The position numbers and the translations under genes are program-made. Under the pieces are notes generated by a model, which worked only from the letters and a program-made list of their open reading frames with translations, was not told the origin of the DNA and did not search any database. A stretch of 64,000 nucleotides of DNA, taken from positions 62,001 to 126,000 of the forward strand of contig VCMS01000037.1 in assembly GCA_022539475.1 (NCBI GenBank), given 5' to 3'. Position 1 is the first letter of the stretch. Each line of letters begins with the position of its first letter. This stretch comes from Gracilaria domingensis (lineage: Eukaryota > Rhodophyta > Florideophyceae > Gracilariales > Gracilariaceae). Shown here in pieces: positions 21,194-29,956 of the stretch.

Positions 21194-22567
21194 ATGGCAC
21201 ATCGTAGTTCTCCCAACTCCCCACGCACTCTCACTGAGGCCTTAGCGCCTTTCGCGCTCCCGGAATCTTCGTTTCGTCAATACATTCCGTTTCGAAACGT
21301 CATGAAACGAGTCCTTGGTGAAGATGTATCATTCTATCCTGTCATGGCACTTTCTCCAGTTGCCGTACGCACTCACATTGGTTTGTTTAGGCCGTCTTTT
21401 TTTTCTCCTTTTGTGGACTTTGGTTTATCTACGGTCACGCCCGACCTGTTGCACACCGCTTTTGTAGCCTCAACTTCAACTTTTGAGTGTGCTTACTGCC
21501 TCGCGCATGGACTTGTTATGGGTGATATGTTAAGTGGGGCAATGGAAGACCAGCTCCGCAGGGGGTGTCCACTCCCCAAATATACAGTCAATCCAGATGC
21601 CGACCATCTCACTCCCGTACAATCAGCAGTTATCCGTCTTGCCATCGCTGTTTCGAAACGTACACACACTGCTCCAAAGCATCAGCTATTGCCCCTCTGC
21701 CATAATCTTTCCCGGTTGCTTGGCTATGATGGTAGTGAGGTCATCAAGTCCATTCTTTGTTTTGTTGGTGCTCTCAACGTATTCATGGGTATCATGGGAG
21801 TGGAATTAGAGGCAGGAGCAAACGCTTTTGCGAGTGCACGTGCTCCGGAGTTGAGGATGAACTTCGAGCCTGGAATACATGTATCTGCGGGGCAGGATAA
21901 TGGTAGTCAAATTGATCATCAGCCTGTAAAGCAATCGTACATTGGCGGTCTGCTTGCAAACTTTTTGGGCTTCGTGCGGTTGATTCCAGACGTAATTGCG
22001 ATGATGGCGCTTGAACGAGAGATTTACACGGAAATTCCAACCAGCAACCAAGCACTAAATGATTGGGTGAAGCATCAGTTTAGTGGAGGTGTTCCGCAGT
22101 TTATCTCAAATATCAAACGATTGGGATTCAAACGAGCTGTTTGCCTCGGACTCCAAGAGAATGTGCTTGGAAAATGTGAGGAGAACAGTGGCAATATCGA
22201 CAACAGTGAAATGAAATGGAGAAGGAAAGAACGATGTGGACTGATGTACGTGTACGGAGCTGTGGTAGGATGTGAAGAGATGTGTTCAGTGGCGAAGCGG
22301 CTGTACCGAGGTAGCAATACCAGTGATTTCGAATCACTTCTTAACAACCAAGAATGTGATACGATATGGTCATCCACCTTCTTGGCAGCGAAGTCGGTGG
22401 TAGAGGAATACATTTTGAAGGGGGAGTACGTATCTTCAGAAACTATTCAATGGATAATGAAAGAGTTTCCTGCCGAGGGGGTTGTAGAGGTTGCCTCGTT
22501 GATCAGTTTTCTATGTTTTTTGCATCGCATCATAATGTTGTTCAGTGATAATAAGATGCGTCAATGA
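21194..22567 (+). CDS. AhpD/carboxymuconolactone decarboxylase-like protein
   Basis: A 457-residue protein with a good ATG context (ACCATGGCA). Residues about 90-205 resemble the AhpD/CMD fold: FECAYCLAHG gives the Cys99-x-x-Cys102-x-x-His105 arrangement of alkylhydroperoxidase D. A helical segment with LTPVQSAVIRLAIAVSKRTH follows, like the second AhpD helix pair. The C-terminal half is again helical and may be a degenerate second copy, with CEEMC where CxxC would be. It is much longer than ordinary AhpD proteins (about 180). A redox or peroxide-related role is inferred from the CxxC only. No intron or targeting signal is evident. Confidence 0.55.
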   Translation: MAHRSSPNSPRTLTEALAPFALPESSFRQYIPFRNVMKRVLGEDVSFYPVMALSPVAVRTHIGLFRPSFFSPFVDFGLSTVTPDLLHTAFVASTSTFECAYCLAHGLVMGDMLSGAMEDQLRRGCPLPKYTVNPDADHLTPVQSAVIRLAIAVSKRTHTAPKHQLLPLCHNLSRLLGYDGSEVIKSILCFVGALNVFMGIMGVELEAGANAFASARAPELRMNFEPGIHVSAGQDNGSQIDHQPVKQSYIGGLLANFLGFVRLIPDVIAMMALEREIYTEIPTSNQALNDWVKHQFSGGVPQFISNIKRLGFKRAVCLGLQENVLGKCEENSGNIDNSEMKWRRKERCGLMYVYGAVVGCEEMCSVAKRLYRGSNTSDFESLLNNQECDTIWSSTFLAAKSVVEEYILKGEYVSSETIQWIMKEFPAEGVVEVASLISFLCFLHRIIMLFSDNKMRQ

Positions 22568-23508
22568 CACCAATCATTTAAAACAGAGTACGAGGTTTCG
22601 TCTGATGTACAGAAGTAATGTGACGTGGAGATGAAGTACGGGTCAATGAAGAAACTTACTTGTGGCGAAGGGCTGCGATGCGTTTCTCATGTTTTCAATT
22701 CCCTGAGACCTTCCTAGTGAGAGAGCGTTTCTTTGACGAGATAAGTTCTAGACTACACCCGAACAAGGCTGGGATATCATGGAGAGAGAGAGAGAATTCA
22801 CGAAAAATAGAGTCGTCGCTGGGGGAGCTATTACCGGGAGAAATATGCAAGCTGCAAGATGTCCATGGAGGAGATTTGGAGAGATTACAGCTGAATGAAA
22901 GGGCGAGGAAGATATTCTTCGCACTGAATAAAAGCCAGGCAGGTTGTGCATGTGCCCACCAAGTTAACAAAGCTATACATCTGCTTCACCACCACGGCTT
23001 TATCGTCGATGCGGCAACTTGCGAACTTCTGTGACTGCCCAGTAAAGCCGAATTCAAATGACAAGCACATGCACTACTGCATCTTCTATCAAAATCCAAG
23101 GTGTATGTGATGACCACATCCAATCGTCTTCTCAGACCGGCTTTGAGACAATTTCGGATACAGAAGCTGTATCTTCCATTGTGAAGACGAACAAGGAAGT
23201 ACCACTCATTGAGATGAGTGTATTTGCACTTAGGCACGAGAGAGTTCAATCTATCGCAAGCCCGTCTTTTGAAGACACGACTTGTTTCAACACAACCATT
23301 TAAATAGACATTTATATGCTGGAGCGGTCGTCATGTAAGAACAAGCATAGAGCCCTGGTTGCAGTTGGGAAGTTGCCTCCTCACCTCATCATACCAGAGA
23401 GACGCGAAGCAACTGCCCAAGAAGCTCCACATACGACAAGGGGCGTAGTACGAAACACTTCGATCAAGAGGGACAAGTCATCAAATTGGCAAGAAGCAGG
23501 TAAACCTA
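22568..23508. other. Intergenic; short unconvincing ORFs only
   Basis: Several frames of 80-124 codons occur, but none has a recognisable domain. A (GA)n stretch lies at about 22782-22793. Confidence 0.4.
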
Positions 23509-24093
23509 ATGAGTTCTGCATCTATGCATATGAAATCCGGACCAGACGGCGTAACAATTGACAATCTCATTCGGCAATGGTCTGTAAACGAGAAAGGAAT
23601 CCGTATTGAAGCGTTCACTAGCACCGTTCTTACCCTACTGAAGTTGAAGTTCTATATTCCGCCGACTAAGTACGGGTACATACTGCCACCATTTGAACTT
23701 GATTTACCTTTACCTCTGCCCGACAAAGTGAACATAATGCTTCCAGGGCGATACGCAGTTTTGCGATTCTCGAGATTCAACGAAGTTTGCCTCTTTCTGC
23801 ACCAAAAGTCATTGATGATATCTGATAGTAAGCGAGAAGCACAGCGCCTGAGCAGCGTGCTTTCCTGGCTTTGGCAAAGCGACAAAAGAAGTGACATGAA
23901 TGTCACAATATTTAGGAGGTACCAAAAGAATGAACACAAGATTTACACCGTGAATGCCACCGGGTGTGTCGTTGAAGATGAGGCGTATATCCTTCTTAGA
24001 TACCACAGGTTCTCTTGTGCCAAAGACCAAACAGAAAGCTCTTTAGCTGAACACCCAAGTCCAGTCGTGAGAGATGGGAGTGACGGTTTTTGA
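23509..24093 (+). CDS. Hypothetical protein
   Basis: A 194-codon ATG-started ORF with ordinary amino-acid use. It has a hydrophobic, proline-containing middle (YGYILPPFELDLPLPLPDKV), then a mixed alpha/beta-looking stretch (GRYAVLRFSRFNEVCLFLHQ). No signal peptide or known motif is visible. Gaps on both sides are large and no neighbour suggests a role. I consider it more likely coding than not, since no competing frame of similar quality overlaps it. Confidence 0.4.
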   Translation: MSSASMHMKSGPDGVTIDNLIRQWSVNEKGIRIEAFTSTVLTLLKLKFYIPPTKYGYILPPFELDLPLPLPDKVNIMLPGRYAVLRFSRFNEVCLFLHQKSLMISDSKREAQRLSSVLSWLWQSDKRSDMNVTIFRRYQKNEHKIYTVNATGCVVEDEAYILLRYHRFSCAKDQTESSLAEHPSPVVRDGSDGF

Positions 24094-24632
24094 TGAGTAA
24101 AGGTTTTTGATCGTACTCTGCCACAAGAATATGCCGGGGAGGGACGAAAACGTTTGAACAGCCGCTTGTACTACTTTACTGCCAGATTCGGTCACCTTAC
24201 TCGCATGCACGTTACAAAAAGTGAGTTTGCCTCAACAACCGATACATCGGCACAGAGAAAGTCATCTAGAGTTACCAAGAACATCGAATTTGTTCAAAGT
24301 TCTGTAGAACTCGGAATCAGCTTGTTCGAGAAAACAAGATTCTGAAGTCGAACGTCAACTTGCTCCCACTCCAATTCTCACAATTCTCAACAAATTCGCG
24401 GGTTTCATCTTCAGAACAAGAGAGAAGCGATTAATGCGTATACGAAGCACCCACTAGTCGAGTCGAGTTGCTGAATAGATAAGAACACAAAAACCTACAT
24501 ATTGCGGACGACGTGCTTGATAGAATCCAAGAAGGTATTCCAGTCGTGGATTTGTTGCGCCATCTGTACTATGCGTGTTATGTGAGTGGATCTTAGGGTG
24601 GCAGTCAAGCCCTCTAACGTTATATGCAACCG
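24094..24632. other. Intergenic
   Basis: Nothing recognisable; probable 3' flank of Tim13 on the minus strand. Confidence 0.4.
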
Positions 24633-24869
24633 TCAACTCTGGGCCTTCCTGGCCACTGTGTTGAACACGACGGCCATTACTTCCATGTATCGATCCATTG
24701 ACTTCGCGATGCACTGCTGTTCGCTAGTAGAGAGAGACTTGCCAGGTTTCTTCACGCATTTCTCAAAGCATTTGTCAGTCATAGTGCGAACAAGTTCTTC
24801 CATTTGCTGTTCTTGAAGTTGTTGCCGTACGCGATTGAACACTTCTTCCTGTGATGGTTCTGGTGCCAT
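24633..24869 (-). CDS. TIM13: Mitochondrial import chaperone Tim13
   Basis: A 78-residue small Tim protein, the right length for the family. Small Tims form hexamers in the intermembrane space and carry hydrophobic precursors to TIM22. MTDKCFEKCVKKPG and CIAKSMDRYME align with Tim13. The twin CX3C motif should supply four cysteines forming two disulphides. Here Cys34, Cys38 and Cys53 are present but position 57 is Ser (codon TCA). The loss would leave Cys34, the usual partner of the fourth Cys, unpaired. It may be a genuine variant or a diverged copy. Tim8 would be the alternative, but MTDKC and SxxxQxC favour Tim13. Confidence 0.85.
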   Translation of the reverse strand: MAPEPSQEEVFNRVRQQLQEQQMEELVRTMTDKCFEKCVKKPGKSLSTSEQQCIAKSMDRYMEVMAVVFNTVARKAQS

Positions 24870-25276
24870 TTCTAATCGAAGAGTTGCGTGAGAAGACTAT
24901 GATCCTGACGTAAACAAAGATGCCGTGTAGCTACAATAAAACGATATATATCACTGCGAGTGTGCGCACAAGAGGTAATTATCGCACAGAAGCAGTGCGG
25001 ATATCAATGTGGTCCGTCATTGTCAGTGAGATAACTACATTGGTCCGTTATTGTTAGTGAGATAAGTCTTGGCCCGAGAAAAACAACGCAAATTAGCCTT
25101 TATTGTGGTCCGCAAGCTGTCACAAGGTATTCACGTCACGTCACCTCACGTGATTAGTACCGCTTGCCTCCCGATCATATTTTTCTGCAATCCCCCTCAA
25201 CCCCCTCAAAACGCAAGGCACACGTACACGCCGTATAGCAGCCTCTGCTTCGACGACTCCCAGCCGTGCGATAAGC
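24870..25276. other. Intergenic, Tim13 upstream region
   Basis: It holds two near-copies of a short word, TGGTCCGTCATTGTCAGTGAGATAA and TTGGTCCGTTATTGTTAGTGAGATAA-like (about 25010 and 25043), a local direct duplication. No gene seen. Confidence 0.4.
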
Positions 25277-25404
25277 GAGTTATGATGACAATCTCGTGAC
25301 GACATCGTGACACTCGAAAGAAAAATTGGTCCCTCGCCTTCGGCTCGGGCCCTAATTTTTCTTTCTCGTGCCCCGATGTCATCACTCGATTGTCATCATA
25401 ACTC
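25277..25404. repeat. Fold-back element, copy 2
   Basis: A 128-base imperfect hairpin. The outer arms start GAGTTATGATGACAATC at 25277 and end with the exact complement at 25388-25404. The core 25321-25360 (AAAAATTGGTCCCTCGCC, TTCGG, CTCGGGCCCTAATTTTT) is nearly the same as in 6989-7083, while the arms differ. Both copies are followed by AACTCATAC. Confidence 0.75.
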
Positions 25405-25834
25405 ATACATATGAACGGCGGAATTACGGACATGAGCACCAGTCGAGGAATTTATTGACATACTCCGGCAACGACTTAAAGATGTTCAATAAATTCTTAA
25501 TGTAAATTGAACCAACTTCTGCCCCTGTCCGCTTCCAGGTCCATTACCACTCTACTTGTAATGTGCACTGCGCCAGACACGTCACGCAGTTCTATCGATA
25601 GGACCAACTTCACAACTTTACGGTTAAGCATGTAACTCTACTTAATCTGCATTGATCAAGCAGAGCTACGTGCTTGTCTGCTGCCGAATCGAACATGGCC
25701 AAACCCTTGCTCACTCAAGTCTACATGCTCTCAATGAGCTAGTTATTTTCACGATCAAGCACAACTTGAGGTAATACGAGGTGTGCAGCACTCGTACTTT
25801 GGTCACAAGGGAAAAGAAGCGAGCAGCTCTAGAA

Positions 25835-26993
25835 GGCTCACGCCCTGCGGTTGGAAAGGTCAAAGCTCGTCTTCACGTCATTGAGATAGGGAAGAGAGAC
25901 GACGATGAAACAAGAAAGGTTCGCCTGACATAGCTTCGGTTATTTGGTCGCGTTTTTATGCCGACGGAAGTCGTTGTTCTCATATATGTACTTCGCGGTA
26001 TTAACTTGCAACAGATTGGTGCGCAGTGCAACCCGTACCTTACCGCAAGGTTTTGTGTGGGATATCCCGACTTCTACACCTAAAAGCACGATCCCATCAT
26101 AGATGACGACAACCCAGATATCTTTGAAAAGATTGAGAGCCGCGTGAAAATACCTGGAGGTTCCGTGCGCATTGAGGTAAAGGACTAAATGCTTCCGGAA
26201 GCCGTCCTACCGATCAGCTACCCAATGATGGCAAGAACGGAAGAAGGAACCCCTCGAATCGTATAGGTGCAAAGGGAACTGCCAGTGAGCATTGGGAAAC
26301 TCGGCTTTGGATGTCGGAGACGATAGGCAAGACTGTCATCGACCTCGATGCACGCTGGTACAACTCTGTTTGGCGTTCTCTGGCTAGAACCCCTGTGGAA
26401 ACTCGCTCTTTGTATCCCGATGAATCTGTGAATCTCAAAGGCCAGTTGGAAATGTTCATCGATATATTCGATGCCAAAGAAGTCGACAGGAGACCTAAGA
26501 TGTTCCGGCGTGTGCCCATTTCGAAGCCTCCACAGATGTCGTACGGAACGCGGGTGGTGGTCTACAAGATCATGGACTGTGTGTTGCCATACAGGCTCAC
26601 AAAGAATGATCCGGACAAACTATATGCTTTTTATGTTCAAGCTCGTTTAAGTTATCTTTCAGAGGATGAGAAAAGGAGTGACACTTGTAAGCATGTCTCA
26701 GATGGTGTTGCTGAGTTTAACTGGAGATTGAAGTGGTCTTTGCAATTGCCGTCCTTAGATGTGAAGCCCGGCTTAAGCTACAGATATGTGACGACACGGG
26801 CCTTGGGCTGGGTTCAGACCAGCTCTGTGCTGTAGCAGATATCAAGATGCGATCACTGTTTGACGAGATTGTTACAGCCAGACAACCAATCATCAAGAAG
26901 CAGTGGGGTATGGAGCATCCAAATCATCCTGACGTTCAGACTAGCATTCAAGTGTCTTTCGGACTGACAACTGCGGAGATGGGAAACCTGTGA
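25835..26993 (+). pseudogene. Decayed ferlin-family (multi-C2) gene, C-terminal region
   Basis: Translated pieces in successive frames follow the end of ferlins, the multi-C2 membrane-fusion proteins. First is GKVKARLHVIE, then VVVLIYVLRGINLQQIGAQC (the start of a C2 domain), then PGGSVRIEVKD. Next, 26311-26835 has ETIGKTVIDLDARWYNSVWR, RSLYPDESVNLKGQLEMFID and FNWRLKWSLQLPSLD. Then 26733-26993, in another frame, has ADIKMRSLFDEIV and MEHPNHPDVQTSIQVSFGL. At least three in-frame stops (about 25937, 26081, 26186) and two frame changes (about 26300 and 26760) rule out a functional product. The order and spacing match a ferlin C2 domain followed by the conserved penultimate C2. No transmembrane end was found. 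Confidence 0.75.
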
Positions 26994-27749
26994 GGTTTAC
27001 GTTTGCCGTTAGATGAGCACACAATGTGTGTGTACAGAGCCGCGGCGTTGTCCTGCGATAATGCAACCTTCTATCGTTAGACGTCATGAGTAAAGGAAAA
27101 GGTGACGAATCTAAGAATTACAGACCATCCCTCTTGTTGTAATGTTTCTCCCTGTTCTATACACTAGGAAGACTAGTGCTTAACGCAGAGGGAACTGCGG
27201 AATTGTCTCTTACGACCCACCACTGTATTTAACAATCTTCTGACCAGAAGATCAGATAGCCATTCTGGGCTCCACCAAACGGGGAAGGCCGCTACCTGCC
27301 TGCACCTGGGGGGTATCTTTACTGCGGTTGACAAATACGGTCTTTATTGTCGTATCGAAGAAATCCATTACTCGGTACACAAACGCTGGTTGCATTTCGC
27401 ACACACGAAACGCGGGGTTTGAGCAAGATCGGTACTTCAGTAGTTCGAAGCATTCGGCACAGAAGCGACGTCCGTCGTTGAAGAAAGAGAATCATCGTTA
27501 CGTTGAGTCACTCCCGCGCCCTTCAGCAACGCAGTTGACCTTCCTGCAGAAGATGTATACTTAATATTTTAGGATGTGTAGCGATAGCAAAAACTTGATT
27601 CACGACGCATACAGGTGATCGTATCCCGCCACCACCCGGTGATTTGTTTCTAATAGACGCGAGCACCACCACGATAACAAAATAAAGCCTCTCGTAATGA
27701 ATCTTTACCTATAAGAAAAGAAAGAGAGTAGAAGGAATACGGTTAGAAA
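26994..27749. other. Intergenic
   Basis: No supported gene; likely remaining ferlin 3' flank. Confidence 0.4.
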
Positions 27750-28025
27750 TCACATCTGTTTGTCATGATCGTCTGCTTTCCTCTCTTCCAAGAATTTTCT
27801 GAACCGTTTCTTGTTGCGGAACAGAATATTCTGAAGCAACTCTTGTACCTCACTGTCTCCAATCTCCAGAGAGCGCTTGTACATCTCGGCGCTCTTGAGC
27901 AGATTGTCGGCAAGGCGTCCTTCCTCGTCTTCGTCTCGACGGCGCTTACGCCAATTTTCACTTCGCTGGGTCTGGTACTCTAGCTGTTGTCTGTCATAAC
28001 CTGCGAAGTTAAGTGATTTTGACAT
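27750..28025 (-). CDS. Small highly charged helical protein
   Basis: A 91-residue ATG-started ORF rich in Arg, Lys, Glu and Asp (WRKRRRDEDEEGRLADNLLK, then LQNILFRNKKRFRKFLEERK). It is predicted by eye to be nearly all helical and is possibly nuclear, given the basic stretch. It begins four bases after the stop of the preceding ORF (28030-29508) on the same strand, in another frame. That is unusually tight for eukaryotic genes. No family recognised. Confidence 0.45.
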   Translation of the reverse strand: MSKSLNFAGYDRQQLEYQTQRSENWRKRRRDEDEEGRLADNLLKSAEMYKRSLEIGDSEVQELLQNILFRNKKRFRKFLEERKADDHDKQM

Positions 28026-28029
28026 ATCG

Positions 28030-29508
28030 TCAGGACTTCATTTTATCTCTGTGCTGCGTCGCTTCTGCGACCTCGTTTCTCCACTTACCTCTGTGAATAC
28101 CTTCATCAAGACCCCCCTCTCCACTGTCAAGTAATTTTGAAATCATCTGTAGTAGGTTAGTTTCCTCTTGTGGAGTCCCTACCCTGCACACCAAAAACAT
28201 TAGCAACGATCTCTTGGACTCCATTTTGTACTTTCCATTGCGAGAAAGTTCAAGAAAAGCTGCAATACGATCCGGATCATTTTGCCCAGAAGCCGACCAG
28301 CGATCATAGACTATAGTAAAGTTCCGTCTCGCTTCGTTAAATTGCTCCTTAAGAACAGACCCCGAGCGTTCACATAAAGGACGGGCATCAGAATTAACCT
28401 CTTCTAGTGATGCCGTGAAGTCTTCTCTTGAATCCACGAGATGGTCATTGAAGCGCTTCGCGATTACACCCCAAAACACTTCTCTTGTAATACGACAACT
28501 CAATTCGTCTTTGGAGAGCTCCGATCCACATGCCTTAACCAGCGCATATTGACATTTATTGTCATCCCGGAGCAAGACAAGAAGACGAGCAAATTCATTC
28601 AAGGTAAAGTTGGTTCTTTTCGCACCCGTGCCATCGCTTGCGTCAGTACTGATGTTATTCGCTTGGCGAATTGCGTTGATTGCTGGTCTTCTGTCTATAG
28701 GATGCAACATTGCAATAAGAGACTGAACTTCTGGGAGAATTTGCCATGTACGGCATGATTGAATTGCGCCTTGGAGCCAGGTTTCGTAGTCGTCACATGC
28801 CTTGTTGTTGCGAATGAGCTCGTCAAATTCTGTTCCCTTTCGATTCAAGACGTACAAGTAAATCATGCATCTTGCGATTACCTCTTCTTTGGAGCGCGAA
28901 CTAAATGATAATTGCCAATACCTTGCAATCTTGCGCAAAGGTTTCACCGTTTTCCGCTTGAGATAAGAGTAAAAGCGAACTGCCTTTTTCCTGTCTTTAA
29001 ATTGAAGAGATTGAAACTCTGATGCTGTTGTAGCATTGGCCACGTTGGGAGCTGAGTTTTCGTCTGTGAGATTTGGAGGCGTTCTGCGAGGACTTTGTCG
29101 AACCGGTTGTGCTGCAGCGACGGTGGGAGTCGGGACACGGTTGGGAGTTTGTGTTGGTGCATCGTGGGCCGAGGTTGCTTGCGGTAATCTTAAATTATAC
29201 GGGTGAGATAAAGCACGGGAAGGCCACGACGTTGCGCATCGCGGTTGTGGAGAGGCTTGTACATGCGGCGTCTCTGGGGTTGGAGCCATGGAGCATCCGC
29301 GGGGAAGGAGAAGGTTTTGCCAAGTGAGCTTCACGGAGCGCGCAGCCGGAGCGCGCAGCCGGAGCGCAAGAGCCGCATTGCTTGTGAGGTCGCCAGAAAA
29401 ACGCTTTGAAGGGAAGACAGCAGACGCCGACAAGTGCGAGTGGTGCGTCTGGTGACCAGGGTAGGAGCGCTGGGAGTGCACAGGGCGCGTGTGCTGCGCG
29501 CTTAGCAT
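28030..29508 (-). CDS. Hypothetical protein with SAP-like and helical domains
   Basis: Up to 492 residues from ATG at 29508. The first 150 are Pro/Ala/Ser/Thr/Gln-rich and low in complexity. An alternative start is the ATG at 29289 (MAPTPETPHVQAS), with everything upstream possibly untranslated. Residues about 175-215 (KRKTVKPLRKIARYWQLSFS) resemble the helix-turn-helix of a SAP-type DNA-binding motif. A second conserved-looking block is FTLNEFARLLVLLRDDNKCQ to REVFWGVIAKRFND. I suspect a lineage-specific nucleic-acid-binding family or a domesticated transposon protein; this is weak inference. Confidence 0.55.
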   Translation of the reverse strand: MLSAQHTRPVHSQRSYPGHQTHHSHLSASAVFPSKRFSGDLTSNAALALRLRAPAARSVKLTWQNLLLPRGCSMAPTPETPHVQASPQPRCATSWPSRALSHPYNLRLPQATSAHDAPTQTPNRVPTPTVAAAQPVRQSPRRTPPNLTDENSAPNVANATTASEFQSLQFKDRKKAVRFYSYLKRKTVKPLRKIARYWQLSFSSRSKEEVIARCMIYLYVLNRKGTEFDELIRNNKACDDYETWLQGAIQSCRTWQILPEVQSLIAMLHPIDRRPAINAIRQANNISTDASDGTGAKRTNFTLNEFARLLVLLRDDNKCQYALVKACGSELSKDELSCRITREVFWGVIAKRFNDHLVDSREDFTASLEEVNSDARPLCERSGSVLKEQFNEARRNFTIVYDRWSASGQNDPDRIAAFLELSRNGKYKMESKRSLLMFLVCRVGTPQEETNLLQMISKLLDSGEGGLDEGIHRGKWRNEVAEATQHRDKMKS

Positions 29509-29956
29509 GCTCTATTATGCATCGCAGCATTTTGACGGGGCAAAACAGCCCCCCGGGTCTTTCAATTGATCTAAAAGCCGTTCCTACTTACAGAAAGACG
29601 ACTGTAGGTGTACGTGTAGTTCAAGAAAAGCTTGGGACGCCCAAGTTGGGAGCTTCAAACGGGGCTATTCGCAGACCACTCATAGGCCTACACGTATCTG
29701 GGCGACGACGACAACGGCGTCGTCACGCGTTGACGAGAACGTCGGCCTTGTTCGAGGATGATGATTCAACGACGGAGCTGTAATTTCGGATGTGAGCATA
29801 CCTTACAGTTACCCATCCATGTCATCTCCGCGACAATCTGAGATTGCCTACTTTTGGACATAACTCTACGAAGACAGATACAATGGCTATATCAAGGGCA
29901 CCGAAGGCAACATCGCTCCATCTTTCCCCTGTTCACGCCACCGCCAGGCCTTTCTC

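Noticed and set aside
22660-23034. 124-codon ORF after the AhpD-like gene
   Set aside because: No domain, poor composition and a (GA)n stretch inside; not distinguishable from chance.
29406-29783. 125-codon plus-strand ORF between the SAP-like gene and CRTISO
   Set aside because: Overlaps the opposite gene's start region and is Arg/Ser/Gly-rich without a domain.
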